64,000 bases of DNA from Saturnia japonica. Taxonomy: Eukaryota > Arthropoda > Insecta > Lepidoptera > Saturniidae. The notes under the pieces are model-generated. The model did no database searches, was not told the DNA's origin, and worked only from the letters and a program-made list of their open reading frames with translations. Every line of letters begins with the position of its first letter. Positions within the stretch are counted from its first letter, which is position 1. This document shows positions 22,098 to 34,195 of the stretch, piece after piece. The stretch lies in contig CM065308.1 of the NCBI GenBank assembly GCA_033032175.1, positions 19,525,590 to 19,589,589 on the forward strand, given 5' to 3'. Position numbers and translations under genes: made by a program.

Positions 22098-22768
22098 ACT
22101 TTTTTTTTAATGATCTGACTACACTGTTAGCCTTAGGGGCCCTATCCAAAAACAGAGCCCCTGTGGCTTTTACAGCTTCACCGGACTTGGGGGCGAGCGC
22201 TTAGGGCACTCAGCCGCGAAAGTTTGTGACGACCCGCACGAGGGTGCCAGAGTGGCCGAACCTCGGCTCGGGCGGTCGTCGCGAATGCGAAAAGGTCGCG
22301 ATCTATCTAATTCCCTAATCTTAAGAAAATTCGAGCTAACTAACATATACTCATATGCACGTTCCCCTCCTCCTGGGAGGAAGGAGGGAACCATGCGTAT
22401 GTGTATTTAGTAATCGGAATGGTTTTTCTACGCTAACTAGCGCATTAGTCTAACTAGCGCAAAAAAAGAAAAAAAAAGGTCCCTTACAGAACCTATGTAC
22501 CTGTGTGGTGTGCACGTATAGTGTCACTTGTATCGCGCGGGCGGCTGCCTGACCCAAGGGCTTCACACCGAGGAACGGACCTAGGCTTGGGTTGCCGCTA
22601 GAGAGGGTGGACGTGACGGGTGTGCGGGAGCGAAGTTGACCGCCCGTCCTCTGCGGAGAGAACGGTGGTTACGCGGGCGTGGGCGGTGGCACGCTCTGTT
22701 TGGAGAGGCGGTGGAATAGAACGCGTTTGCTGTTTCGTGTTTCGATTTGGTCGAGCGGGTCAGTGAAG
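22098..22768 (-). mobile_element. Poly(A)-tailed retroposon, full-length copy 2, only in A1
   Basis: Read on the minus strand, about 670 bp starting near 22768 in GC-rich sequence and ending in the family 3' motif and a poly(A) run (plus-strand T run at 22099-22108). The duplicate A2 shows the empty site at about 28030. It reveals the full length of the family whose 3' parts lie at 39195, 47755, 62958 and 63811. No clean target duplication was found. Confidence 0.65.
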
Positions 22769-22804
22769 ATTGTCAATGTCAATTCCTTAGTAGTATTTTA
22801 TTAA

Positions 22805-23120
22805 TATTCAAAGTGGATCCAACAAGATGGCGACTTCCTCATTAGAACTATATAGGGAGTTTTGTGAGATCTCAAAATGCATGTTGCCAGTTTATATATA
22901 CAATGTATTTCACGTATGCACTATAACCAAACCATATACTCAAAATGCCACCACTATTATATTATCACCATATAGCCTATATTATATAGGTACAAAGAAC
23001 CTAAGTTAAATGAATTAAAATAGAAACCACAACATGGCAGTTGAAGATCCCGCCAAAAACTCCAACGCTAAAACCCAATAATAGATTTCTTTTTCTGTAT
23101 TTGGTTTGCGTACCTATTTA
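22805..23120. mobile_element. ~315-bp insertion specific to A1
   Basis: Comparison with A2 (near 28065) shows this block is an extra sequence between ttattaat and attgtag. It includes aacaagatggcgac and no supported coding frame. Its nature is unknown; a short non-autonomous transposon is likely. Confidence 0.5.
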
Positions 23121-23372
23121 ATTGTAGAACATAGGGTAACGATGTAATTCATTTTGTATGTCGATATAATTATATATACACGAGTTTTTTTTCTTTTATT
23201 TTTCTGTATGGTAAAAACGTTATCACGTACAGGTATTATAGGTACCATAGCGTGAATATAAAGCAAACTATAACATATAACAATAAATAATTAAAACAAA
23301 TGTTAGTTTGATGCGCGCCATGGATGCCGAACTGAATTATTAAAGAAAACACATTTTTTATGGTAACCTAAG

Positions 23373-23920
23373 TATTGTGAATAAAAGACGTCCACAATAT
23401 TTTAATGCGTGCTAAATTAATAGCGCTTGTTTCTTACAAAGTTACAGTAGTTCGTAGTAACAATGTGGTTTCTTAATAACGTTCTTGACTGTAGTTTGCT
23501 TGTAGATTCGCTGCTTGCTGTTGCTGGTGTTGTGTTTCTCGAACTGATCGCAGTACTGCCGCCCTCTCCGCTATATTTAACCTCGCCCTTTGCCTCGCAA
23601 CCGGTAGTGCGATGGATTCCGTGCGGGGCGTCGCTCAGCCAATGAGCGCGCACGCCCTGTGTGCGCGCTCTCGACAGTACCATGAGTCATCATGCCAGAT
23701 GTTCCGAGTCTGGCATGGTTCATCCTTACAACTAGTGAAATTTATACATTTAAACTTACAACTAGCTATATTCTTATTCTAATCGTTTTAAAATACACAT
23801 ATTCACACATATTCAGTTCATATTATTATATCTATTCCTAACACGTATTATTTCATTTACTTGTTCATTTTATACTAATAGACTATCGTTATTCGCTCGC
23901 CCCGCTCGCTGTCCGCAACA
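23373..23920 (-). repeat. 3' LTR of a BEL/Pao element
   Basis: 548 bp, matched almost base for base (one difference noticed, near 23667) by 33648-34195. On the minus strand it runs TGTTGCGG…TTCACAATA. It is flanked on the left by CTAAG (23368-23372), which pairs with CTAAG at 34196-34200 as the 5-bp target duplication. A purine-rich GGGGGGAGAAC precedes it on the minus strand, as a polypurine tract should. Confidence 0.88.
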
Positions 23921-24594
23921 GTTCTCCCCCCGGCGTAGCCTGCGCAGCCTCACTCTCCTCGCAGGACGGCGAGCTTTGTCGTCGGGCGCCGGAACACACC
24001 GCTCCTCGTCTTCACGTCGGCGCTCTACACTCCTCCATCTGGTCCGGTGTAGGTTCTCGTGACGATTCCGCGCGGCCAGGTGTTGCGCGGCAAGGCGGAG
24101 TCGACAACCACGACCAAGTCCCCGACGTTCAGAGGGCGGTCTGTCAACGAGTTCCCGGTGGACAGAGGGGTCTCCAACCCAGCGCCCCAGAAATGTTGCC
24201 AGACGCCGGTGCCGCCGGTACCGCCCCTTAGGACCGAAGACTTCCAACGAAAATGTTGGATATGCTTGGGTCCGGGATGAGCCAAAGTTAAGGCCTTAAC
24301 AAGTCGGCCTCCCACAATTTGCACTTTTTGCCAATCTTAAATTGGGAGGAGTTTTACCCTTTACATCCAAAACACCTCCGGTTGGCCCGCCGGGCGGGAG
24401 TGCCAATACGCTGTCTAACCCTCCCCCCGTAAGTCCCATTGGTAGCGGCGTATCATTCGCCCAGGAAGTTGGTCCCGTTACATTACATCAGTGGGCAACT
24501 TTCGTCCATCATGTAGTTTCAATGTATATGAACAGTTTTATGTCTAATTTGTAGCAGTCTCGAATAAAATTTATCTTCGGGTTCTGGTCCAAAT
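23921..24594 (-). pseudogene. BEL/Pao pol C-terminal remnant
   Basis: The minus frame from 24324 contains PLNVGDLVVVVDSALPRNTWPRGIVTRTYTGPDGGV, the C-terminal DUF5641-type domain that ends BEL/Pao Pol just before the 3' LTR. A stop near 24025 and a frame change show decay. 24330-24594 carries no domain I recognise. At 24594/24595 it joins abruptly to copy A2. Confidence 0.75.
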
Positions 24595-27500
24595 TAAATT
24601 TTTTGAACTTTCTTTTTTATGAATTTTTAAAGAAACATTGTAAATTGTTATAATCCTATCAATTATCTAATTACTGATACATCCCATGTACACAATTTCC
24701 TCAAAATCGGTAAAGAACTAATGAAATTTAACTTAATTGGATTTTTTTTGCTGTTCCTAAAAGTGTTATTGAAAATTATCATAGCCCATTCATGGAATAA
24801 CTCATACTTCCCGTGTACGATATTTCATCAAAATCAGTCAAGAATGAACGAAAACAGTTTTTTTACGTTTTCTAAAATTAATATTGAAATTTCTTAAGCT
24901 CTATCAATTGACCAATGACATAAGCATCCCGTGTATAAAATTTCATAAGAATCGATCAAGCCATTTTTCAATTAAATCCGTACATACACACAGAGACACA
25001 GAAATAATTTATTTAATGGCATATTCGTGGGGAAATATTTAATGTACTGACAGAACTACAGATTTATTAATATAGAATTAGTTGATGATGGTTTTCATAT
25101 TGCCTGCCATTTTTTTTTCCTTTTAACTGCTGGAACTGAAACAACGATAGATACGTTATCAAAAACGGCCGTAAAACGGGATATTCAGCAAATGTATAGA
25201 GTGATTGCGCTATCGCCATTTCCTAGTTGAGTCCTATTCTTAACTATCTTCACTGCAAATACAAGAGGTTTAGCACAGCAAGCAACTTCATAATGTAGAC
25301 TTTTGTTACAATGTGCCCACGCGTCATATACATAAATTCTCTCTCATAATTTTTTAATTACACACGCAATGAAGTACAAGGTCAAAAAAATTACATTCAA
25401 CTCGTTGACCCTACTCTTTAATGAAGAAGTTAGTATTATGGTATTTAGAAATTTTGGGAATTCGAATATTTTAACCTATTTTGAAATCGATTTAGTAATG
25501 CCAGCTATAATGTATTCTAAAATATTAATTCTCACCGTGACCTACAAAATATTTAAAGTGTTAATCATGAGTGCGTATTGTTTATAGGATTCTGTAACTC
25601 ATAATAAATAAACGGAATTCTTATAAAATTTCTATGTTGTCTGTCTGTCCGTGTGACTAAAGGTCTATGGCCTGTAGCTGCTGAAAAAAATAACAAGTTT
25701 CTAGATTAACGCGATAAAGAGATACGGCACTTTATAGTCAAAATAATACTCGCGGACCGATTATCAAAACCTATATGCATAGAGTCTTGAAGTTTGGGAA
25801 GAAGGAAGATCTTTTAACAAAAGTTAAGGAACAAATACGAAGAGAATGAATCTCAAAACCCCTGTGAAATTATAATGTAAATAAAGAAAATGTATTAACT
25901 TTTATTTTGTATCTCAAAAAGGGTTCGAGGTAAAATAATTCTGAGAAAATTACCAGGTTTTTACGCGCGATTTCTAATACAATTAAGTTTTTAGCCGTAA
26001 TCATTTGATTAAACGGTTAAAACTAATTAGTTTGTTCTGACTTACGCCTTTATGGTTTTAAGTAAAATGTAATTATCTAATTGTCTAATTATTATCATGC
26101 GCAAATGGTATATCATGGTTAAGTAAGTAGGTAGTCTTTTTGTAATTTATTTTAAATATAGTTGTTAACACCTGAATACCTGATAACTTAGACCATCATA
26201 GCGGTATTGGCACCTCTTGACGCGGTTCACCTCCATGGTAAGTAGATTCCTTTTATAGATTTTTTGTAGAATGCTATTATTACTGTACACGATATCTTAC
26301 AAAAAAAATACACTTATGTAAACTTGGAAAGTAAAGCATTATTGTTTTTATAAATTAAAAATTCAAACAGTACATATGAAGGGTGGATTTTATTTTGAGC
26401 ATTTTTAGCGACATGATTATCCTAAAGTAATAATTTTTGCAAATAAGTGGGATGAAATTCCTGAAAACTCGAAAATCAAATGGACAAAAAGGAAAACATA
26501 TTATTGATGTTTGCGAATCTAAAATTGAGAGTCTCGAAGAGGGTTTGCGATTATTTCGCTATTGTGCGGTATATGATATACATATGTTGAAAACCATTGA
26601 AATAAATATTTTCCAGGCAACTTGAATTCATTAGAATCTTTTAGTATTTATAGAAACTAGAAATAAAAACCCCAGAGTGTTTTGACGATTATAAAGTATG
26701 ACCAGACTGCTCTAAATTTGTTTTATAAATATTATGTAGGTTTTCAGAAAACTTTGAATTCGGACGACGACGATATACATACAAGGTGCGGGGCGGCGAC
26801 GGCGGATTTAATAATTACCCGAGAAGAAAAATATTTTGAACGAATGCGATAAAAATTTCTTAAAGGAGACAGTACATTATATTGTACACACTAGCACATG
26901 CTAGAAATAATAAAACGTCCAATATTAAGGATACATTTTCGTAGGTTTATAATCTGACAAACAAGCGAAGCGAGCGAGTTCCGGCGACAACTCCTGGTGA
27001 GCGCCAGAAGCAAATTAGCCGTTGAAACCTAGATACTTACTTCATGTTTTTCAAGTCCTATAGTGATTCTGTTTATTTAATTAATGGTTTCGATAGTGAG
27101 TATAGAGAGCGCGCGAGTTGAATTCAGTCGGGATCTGAGGTGAAAAGCGGGAGCATCTCCGCCCGCCGTTCACAAGCCCCGTATCACGCGCCCTTACTGT
27201 AGCTATGTGACTGCTGTGTTTGACAACTACCGTACCAAGTATTTATCTTTGATAATGACATCCGAGTCCATTAACTTCTGTTACAAGAAACATTTTTTAA
27301 ATTTGCTTTCAAGCACAGGAAACAGCGATATATGAATCTGATCATGATTAAATTTCAGACATTTATTTTTTCAATATAATTTCTCTGTATGAAATAATTG
27401 ATTTAATTTGTTTTAATAATTATTAGCTTGTTTTTTAATTATGTTAACCAAGACGTAAATGTAAAATTTAAAAGAGCGTTGAAATTTATCGACATCCTCA

Positions 27501-28317
27501 TTAACGACAGCAATCATTCTAATTAGATCACAGCACTATCGAATTCCTTAACTCTGCATTCAACTTGCGCGTTTACTATAGTTGCTTCATAGTTAGACAT
27601 TAGATATTACAAAGTGTTCACAATCTACCGACAGTATACAATCTCACTGGATTGTTTATAAACTAACTGTTCGCAGAATTATAAGGTGGCACACCAATCG
27701 TATATTATAATATGACCAATATAAATAAAATAGTGACACATTTAGTTAAGTTTTCAGTTAAACCATTAAAACTTAGACATTAAAACTGCACGTCGAAATT
27801 AATGATTAATCGAAGCATTAAAAACAACTTCATGATTTATTTGCTTCAAATTACAAAAGTATCTAAGTTGTATACGACACAAATTTTTAACGCTTTTTAG
27901 GCTGAATATTTTGTGTATTATAACTAATTAATTTAAGATGACATTATACGTAAAATGCCTTTTTAAAATTGTGTAACGATAATTTTAGTCAAGTAATATC
28001 GAATCTATTATTAATTGTAGAGTAAAAGCATTTGTCAATGTCAATGCCTTAGTAATATTTTATTAATTGTAGATCATAGGGTAACGATGTTATTCATTTT
28101 GTATGTCGATATAATTATATATACACGAGTTTTTTTTCTTTTATTTTTCTGTGTGGTAAAAACGTTATCACATACAGGTATTATAGGTAGCATAGCGTGA
28201 GTATAAAGCAAACTACAACATATAACAACAAATAATTAAAACAAATGTTAGTTTGATGCGCGCCATGGATCCCGAACTGAATTATTAGAGAAAATACATT
28301 TTTTATGGTAACCTAAG
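24595..28317. repeat. Large duplication, copy A2 (lies inside the BEL element)
   Basis: Matches A1 (18723-23372) but lacks the retroposon and the 315-bp insertion. It continues through the empty BEL site (CTAAG at 28313-28317) straight into B1. The left join falls at an AAATTAAATTTT microhomology between BEL sequence and A. No coding region is supported. Confidence 0.85.
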
Positions 28318-28664
28318 GGTTACCAAGTGTGTAGGTCGGACTTGCAATTGGTCATTTTTTTATAGTCAATTAATGGAACATTTACATTTTTTATGAAGAG
28401 TTGTGTCAGTTTTTAAGGTTCCTAAGAGCAGATCAATTAAGTTGAAGATAAGAGAATATTCACTTAATAATTAGAAGTGAGAGGTATTGATTGGAACAGA
28501 AAACCACTATGTAGAAATATGAATAATCACATGATAATTATGAGTGATGCGCATTTATCACGACATTCATGACAGTTAAATAAGTAATAACTAGACACAG
28601 TAATCTCTAAATCGAAAAACCAGACAGTAAGTTTGATTTGAGAAAATATAAACTTTGTCCTTAC

Positions 28665-28806
28665 CTTCTACTTTCGCTTGAGGTGGATAATACAATGAGG
28701 TTAATCTAAGTGTAGCCAATATCGCAAGCCCAACCTGCAGCTTTTTTACCGACGGATTTATCGATGCCACGGTAACTTTTGATATTAAATTAGATAAAAA
28801 ATTCAT
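28665..28806 (-). CDS. GMC first coding exon, copy in B1
   Basis: 142 nt from ATG at 28806 to a minus-strand donor (GAAG|GTAAGG; GT at 28664-28663). It encodes MNFLSNLISKVTVASINPSV…YYPPQAKVE with one leftover base, so splicing to a 134-nt exon 2 gives …AKVEDG. GMC3 has an exon of the same size, phase and pattern (…YPPQANVSDG) at 52588-52729, which is the main evidence. The exon has a moderately hydrophobic segment but not a classical signal peptide. It would serve GMC2 (exon 2 at 18235) and possibly GMC1. The acceptor AG found just before the GMC3 ATG is missing here. Confidence 0.75.
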
Positions 28807-29376
28807 TGTTAATTACACAATATGTTCATTTAAAAAAAAAACGTTAAATGATTTTATTTGCACAAAATTTTCTTTTTTTCAATCTAAATTTACGTTAACG
28901 TTGTGTATAAATTTCGACGTAACTGTGTTGTTAAATACATTGCACACATTCTAAACAAAGTTACTCTACCTTTCGAAGGTCGGTGTAGTAATAATATTTC
29001 ATTCGAAAGAGCTATGATAGGGTTCATATTAGGAATGGATTTTTTTTGCATCACTGCTATTTTTCATATGAAATCAAAAATAATTTATCATAATATGCGA
29101 TATGATTCCAAAATTCATTATGATGAATTTAATTGTACGTATGAATTCATTTTATTAAATTAAATTACGCAAAATTTATTTGCCTACTGTATAAAATACC
29201 AATATAGAAAGAAAAAAATCATTTTTAAACTATTATTATAAGAAACTATTTTTAAACATTTTAAGCTACCGCATTTTGTACACAATATCATAATATATTT
29301 ATTTAATTCATCTAAAACGCGTCTTACTTACTTGATACACACAGTAAACAGAAATTAATGCAACCATACTGTGCAT

Positions 29377-29562
29377 AATGCCTAGTGGTCCTAAACGCGA
29401 CTGCTATGCTCGAGGTCCTGGGTTCGATTCCCAAGTCCAGCAAAGTGTTGTTGGGTTTGTCAACTCAAACATACCCGACGATTTGTGGGTGTAAATTAGT
29501 ACACCTCTGCCTAACCCTTCGGAGATACAGGCGTGATGGTATGTTAATTATGTGTTATGTTA
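29377..29562 (+). mobile_element. tRNA-derived SINE in B1
   Basis: Box-A-like cctagtggtcc and box B GGTTCGATTCC (29421-29431), then a body ending in TATGT-type repeats. Allelic or duplicate copy at 35243-35436. Same family as 3499-3762. Confidence 0.75.
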
Positions 29563-29849
29563 TACTCTGCAACTTCATCTTAACGTTTTTCAGATATCAC
29601 CTGTCACCTGTGATATAGACGTGAAAAAAATGTCACATAAGAAATAGAAGTGGACAGAAGAACCCGACTACGAAAAAGGACATTATTTATTTATACAAAC
29701 ATACATACGATTTGATCGAGGAACTTCCGTCTAGGCCATTCTTTTATTTACTACCGCCACCTCTACAAGAAAAAAAATTCCACCGCCCCTTTTAGATAAT
29801 AGTCAATCATACCAATTTTATATGTCTGTATATTATCTATTAATAATCT

Positions 29850-30908
29850 TCAGTATCTAGACTAACTAAAACTTTTAATGATTTGAAATTTGGTCAAAAA
29901 ATTTGTAATTATTTCTGGTCATTTTTGAACGAAAGACATCTTATGATGAGAACAGGCATAGAGGGAGAAATTATGATGAGATGGACAAATCAGGGATTGG
30001 CTCAGGGTGATCCTATCTCTCCTCTGATGTTTAATCTCGTAACCTATAAGATTTGCCATAATATTAAAAATGTTTACGTTGGTCAATATGCTGATGATTT
30101 TGTTTTTTATGTGGGACATAAAGATTTAACAATAAGTCAATATAATATACAGGTAGCTTTAAATACTATGATAGTTTTATGTGCAGAACTAGGCTTAGAA
30201 TTGTCACCTAGTAAATCTAAGTATTGCATCTTTAGCAGAGGCCATAGACGGCAACAGATAAAACTAGAGATAAATTCCACTTCAATAGAATTAGCAGAAA
30301 GTGTGAAGTATTTAGGCATGTGGTTAGACAGATCACTTTTATGGAGAACTCATATTAATGAAGTTGTAACTAAGGTTTCCAAATTTTTAAATGTGTTGGC
30401 AGGGCGTACTTGGGGTATACATCCAAAGCATTTAAGAAATATATATATGTCACTATTACGGAGTAGAATAGATTATGGGTGTATATTATATGACAATAGT
30501 GCAAAGACACACGTATCAAAATTAGACAAGATACAGAATCAAGCTTTAAGAATAATTGGGGGATTTATTAAAAGTTCACCAATCCATGTAATGGAGAGTG
30601 AATTATGCATACCACCTCTTTATTTAAGAAGACGGTATCTTGTTCAAAAATTTTGTTTAAGGGCACATTCGTGGACAAATAATAAGACTATTTTGCTTTT
30701 AATTAATCTTAACTCTTTATGTAATAATTCCTACTGGCTTAGAAAAAAGAAACCTTCACTAATAATGGCTTATAACGAAATTCAGAAAGAAAATGTTCAT
30801 ATTCATTCAAATTATCCCCTTCAAATGTTCTCTTTAGATATTTGGCCCACTTATATAAATATAAACAATATAATTAAATTTAATTTAGACAATGTTACAG
30901 GGCCATAA
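29850..30908 (+). pseudogene. Non-LTR reverse transcriptase, C-terminal half
   Basis: The frame is open from the truncation point and has no start of its own. It reads QGLAQGDPISPLMFN (RT motif 4), the catalytic YADDFVFY, LGMWLDR and the thumb. The fingers and first catalytic Asp are lost by 5' truncation, so it is inactive. It ends with TAA at 30906-30908; the RNase H lies downstream in another frame. Confidence 0.85.
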
Positions 30909-30957
30909 AGAAATCTTATCTTAGATACACTAAAATTTGATATAACAAAAGAACTGA

Positions 30958-31830
30958 ATGAAAAATATGGTGGTTGGATACAGATATACGGATGGTGCTA
31001 AAACTTTTAACGGTCAAGGTGCAGCATATTATGAACCATGCACAGATAGCTCTGGCTTGTTTAATATTACAACAAATGTATCTATAATGACACTGGAATT
31101 ATTTGCAATTTTGGAGGCTATTAAGCATGGTATTAGATCTATGCACAAAAATATTGTTATATTAACTGATAGCAAGAGTGCTCTCCAGCATTTGGCTCGA
31201 TGTGCCTCTGGGTACAGAGGAGTTTCGGTAGCCTATGCAATTTTTAAAGAGATCTTTAAACTCCAAAGTTCTAATATGCGTTTACAGTTGCAATGGGTTC
31301 CATCTCATATAGGGTTAGTAGGAAACGAGAAAGTTGATAGTTTGGCCAAGCGAGCGTTAATGGAAGGTTCAGCTATAAGTATTCCACCGTACTATTCAGA
31401 GGTGTTAGGTAAATTTAAGAGGAAATGTCGTGACATGTGGAGGGAATATTTTGACCTGGTTTCAAGAGAGAAAGGAATTTGGTACCGAACAATACAATGT
31501 GAGCCTCCTCCTGTACCTTGGTTCTTAGAGGCCAGTATGGATAGAACTTCTATTGTTACGGCATTTAGGTTAAGGTCTGGACACATTCCATCAAGAAAAT
31601 TTGGATATCTCATGAAAAAAGTAAACTCACCATTTTGCAATCACTGTGATAAGATAGATGATGTCCATCATTTCTTGATGGAGTGTTCCAGTACAGATAA
31701 CTATAGGATAGCTTTAAACGACAAATATAATATTAATATATGTGACGTAGGTGTATATCACAGTATTCTGGCAGAACCGACATCGGATGCTGCCAGAATG
31801 CTGTGTGGTTCTTTAAAATTCTTTAGCTAA
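30958..31830 (+). pseudogene. RNase H and C-terminal part of the non-LTR ORF2
   Basis: 290 codons. RNase H motifs TDGA, LELFAILEAI, LTDSKSAL and NEKVDSLAK give the D-E-D-D set. The C-terminal Cys/His cluster (CNHCDKIDDVHHFLMEC) is typical of ORF2 tails in RNase H-bearing clades. It is in a different frame from the RT, so a frameshift separates them. Confidence 0.85.
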
Positions 31831-32008
31831 TGTGTTGTCTTCTTCCTTCGAAAGCTGTATAAAATTGATATATATTTTTTTTAGTTTACAGTTCTTGCTA
31901 GCATTAGTAATAGGTATAGGTTATAATGGGACTGGCATGTCCTTAGGGACAAAAGCCCCTAAAAAAAAAATTGAGAGAAAAAAAAATCTATTAATAATCA
32001 CAAATTAA

Positions 32009-32033
32009 AAATTAATTCTCTCTCTCTCTCTGT
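32009..32033. repeat. Short (CT)n microsatellite
   Basis: Repeat of CT in B1; the equivalent in B2 (35741-35792) is about twice as long, a length difference between the two copies. Confidence 0.7.
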
Positions 32034-32369
32034 AACCATGCTCCTCGTGGTCCTGGCTGAGGGTTATAATTTTTAATTTATTAAAAATACAAAAACAAGT
32101 TATAATAAAAACATCTAATTCAGACAAAGACCACACAAAGTGTTATTAACAAAATTATAGTTTATCCAACAAATGTAAGACAATACACAAAGCTGAAGCA
32201 CTCCACACTGGGGCATGACTGCACAAAGGAAAAGACAAGACGATTAATCAAAATTAGTAAAAAAATAAAAAAACATAAATATCAGTGACATGGTTGAGGC
32301 GTTGGTTGGTGGAGTTTTAACAATTTGCTGGCGGCGACTTGCGGTGCGGCAGGCTTCAATACTTCGCGT

Positions 32370-33578
32370 CTAGAGGTCGCTGTCGAAGCGGTGGCGGGCG
32401 CATATGTGTTTTAAAGCACGGCTCGCTTCACGCATTAGGAAGCGTGATAATACAACGACCTCTGGATCCGTTGTTCCCTCGTTCTCTTCCGCATAGTCGC
32501 ACCACCGGGACTTCAGGTGTGGGCTAAGTTTTTCTAATACTTCCCGAGCCAGCATCGGGTTGTACAGGTAGCTCCGCTTGTCGAGATTTAGTAAAACAGA
32601 GACTATGTTTTGTAGTTTTACTGCGAACGCGTTCAGTTCGCTTGCGGTAGCTCCCGGTCGTGGTAATTTCCGCATATCATCCAGAGCCTTGTCTATAATT
32701 ACTTCCGGCCTGCCAAAACATTGTTCCAGTGTCCGCATGATTTCATCTGGATTGTTCGCGGTGTGTAGTAGCGCTGCCACTGCGTCGCGGGCGTCCCCAC
32801 GCAGGCTGTTACGTAGGCGCGCTATGTTTTCTATCGGCGAGAAACGATACAGCTGCGTGGAGTCCCTCATAGCTGCTTTGAATGGCAGCCACTCGTTGAT
32901 CGCTCCAGTGAATACAGGTAAGTCGGCGGCTTGGCGTGGCGGTGGATGAGTATGCGTCATCTTTTCTAGTATCGCGGTGAGCTGTTTAATATCACTGCTC
33001 GATTGCGAACGGGCACGTCGTTCAGGCCTGCGTTCGTCTTGTTGCTGCGCGTCGTTACGGGTACACGGTAATTGCTCCCCCCGTGTAGCTTCGGGCTGTG
33101 AGCGGAGCCAGTCATCCACTCGGTGAATACGTTCATCTGGCTCCTCGTTCGTTTGCTCACGTACGTCCTCTGCTTCATCCCGTATCGACGTTAACTCCAC
33201 GGCGAGGCGTTTCTTTATTAATTCCGCCTCCATACGGAGTTCTTCACGGCGAATTGCGGCTAGTTTCTCTTCCGCTTGTAGCTCGGCGAGGCGTGATCGC
33301 ATAGTCGCACTCGTCGTCGATCTGTGTGAGCGTGGCGGTGAAACGTGGCCTGTTCTGACGTCAGTGCGAGTAACAGGTACAGAGGGTGTTCCCTCCGGTC
33401 GGGGTGTGCCCTCAGCCCTCTGTGTGTCTGGCGATAGCGGCGATTCTTCGAATACTCGGACTGTGTTATTTCTGTTTTGTGATTCCATTGCGTCTCCCTG
33501 GCTTCTCGTAACAACCATTGATCTGGGTACGCCGTTCGTGGATACAGATGTCTTGATAACACGTCGTTTCTTCTTCAA
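32370..33578 (-). CDS. gag: BEL/Pao Gag (DUF1759-type), truncated element
   Basis: 402 codons on the minus strand, directly downstream of the LTR at 33648-34195. The N-terminal half is low complexity with a predicted coiled coil (MRSRLAELQAEEKLAAIRREELRMEAELIKKRL). The C-terminal half, from LPVFTGAINEWLPFKAAM to RWCDYAEENEG, fits the DUF1759 Gag region of BEL/Pao elements. The last residues (KHICARHRFDSDL) look out of frame, suggesting a frameshift near 32410 before the frame would run into protease. At 32328 the element is cut by the junction with B1. Confidence 0.82.
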   Translation of the reverse strand: MKKKRRVIKTSVSTNGVPRSMVVTRSQGDAMESQNRNNTVRVFEESPLSPDTQRAEGTPRPEGTPSVPVTRTDVRTGHVSPPRSHRSTTSATMRSRLAELQAEEKLAAIRREELRMEAELIKKRLAVELTSIRDEAEDVREQTNEEPDERIHRVDDWLRSQPEATRGEQLPCTRNDAQQQDERRPERRARSQSSSDIKQLTAILEKMTHTHPPPRQAADLPVFTGAINEWLPFKAAMRDSTQLYRFSPIENIARLRNSLRGDARDAVAALLHTANNPDEIMRTLEQCFGRPEVIIDKALDDMRKLPRPGATASELNAFAVKLQNIVSVLLNLDKRSYLYNPMLAREVLEKLSPHLKSRWCDYAEENEGTTDPEVVVLSRFLMREASRALKHICARHRFDSDL

Positions 33579-33624
33579 GCGTTGTTGTAGATCGGCGAAA
33601 TGTTCTGTTCTTTTTTCTTCCGAT

Positions 33625-33643
33625 CCGGCTTCCGAAGGACCAG
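33625..33643 (-). promoter_or_regulatory. BEL primer binding site
   Basis: On the minus strand TGGTCCTTCGGAAGCC follows the 5' LTR by a few bases, the usual position of the primer site. The cognate tRNA was not identified with certainty. Confidence 0.45.
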
Positions 33644-33647
33644 ATAA

Positions 33648-34195
33648 TATTGTGAATAAAAGACGTCCACAATATTTTAATGCGTGCTAAATTAATAGCG
33701 CTTGTTTCTTACAAAGTTACAGTAGTTCGTAGTAACAATGTGGTTTCTTAATAACGTTCTTGACTGTAGTTTGCTTGTAGATTCGCTGCTTGCTGTTGCT
33801 GGTGTTGTGTTTCTCGAACTGATCGCAGTACTGCCGCCCTCTCCGCTATATTTAACCTCGCCCTTTGCCTCGCAACCGGTAGTGCGATGGATTCCGTGCG
33901 GGGCGTCGCTCAGCCAATGAGCGCGCACGCCCTGTGTGCGCGCTCTCGGCAGTACCATGAGTCATCATGCCAGATGTTCCGAGTCTGGCATGGTTCATCC
34001 TTACAACTAGTGAAATTTATACATTTAAACTTACAACTAGCTATATTCTTATTCTAATCGTTTTAAAATACACATATTCACACATATTCAGTTCATATTA
34101 TTATATCTATTCCTAACACGTATTATTTCATTTACTTGTTCATTTTATACTAATAGACTATCGTTATTCGCTCGCCCCGCTCGCTGTCCGCAACA
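33648..34195 (-). repeat. 5' LTR of the BEL/Pao element
   Basis: 548 bp, near-identical to 23373-23920. Followed on the plus strand by CTAAG (34196-34200), the target duplication partner of 23368-23372. Together they show that one BEL insertion originally joined A1 to B2. Confidence 0.88.

Larger units (their letters stand above)
18723..23372. repeat. Large duplication, copy A1
   Basis: From 18723 to 23372 the sequence matches 24595-28317 (A2) at high identity. It is nearly identical over about 19.75-21.4 kb and clearly less so over 21.55-22.08 kb. A1 has two extra insertions (22098-22768 and about 22805-23120) absent from A2. A1 ends at CTAAG, which is the target duplication of a BEL element. 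No coding region is supported; short frames at 19478 and 20581 are not conserved in a coding manner. Confidence 0.85.
29849..31986 (+). mobile_element. 5'-truncated non-LTR retrotransposon with RNase H (I/Nimb-like)
   Basis: 2138 bp flanked by a perfect 13-bp duplication TCTATTAATAATC (29836-29848 and 31987-31999). It starts inside the RT and ends in an A-rich tail. The duplicate B2 has a single TCTATTAATAATC-like site (near 35710) without the element, which dates the insertion after the split of the two copies. Confidence 0.9.
28318..32328. repeat. Large duplication, copy B1
   Basis: Matches 34201-36098 (B2) apart from a 2.1-kb non-LTR insertion (29849-31986). It contains a first coding exon of the GMC family, a tRNA-SINE and the C-terminal edge of a hAT relic. 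It stops abruptly at 32328 (after …aacaatttg), where BEL gag-side sequence resumes. Confidence 0.85.

Noticed and set aside
23463..23645. 60-codon frame present identically at 33738-33920
   Set aside because: It is conserved only because both lie in the two LTRs of one BEL element.
26437..26625. 62-codon frame in A2
   Set aside because: The A1 counterpart is disrupted by indels and a stop, so no coding constraint is evident.
32578..32949. 123-codon plus-strand frame
   Set aside because: Antisense to the BEL Gag; no family resemblance of its own.
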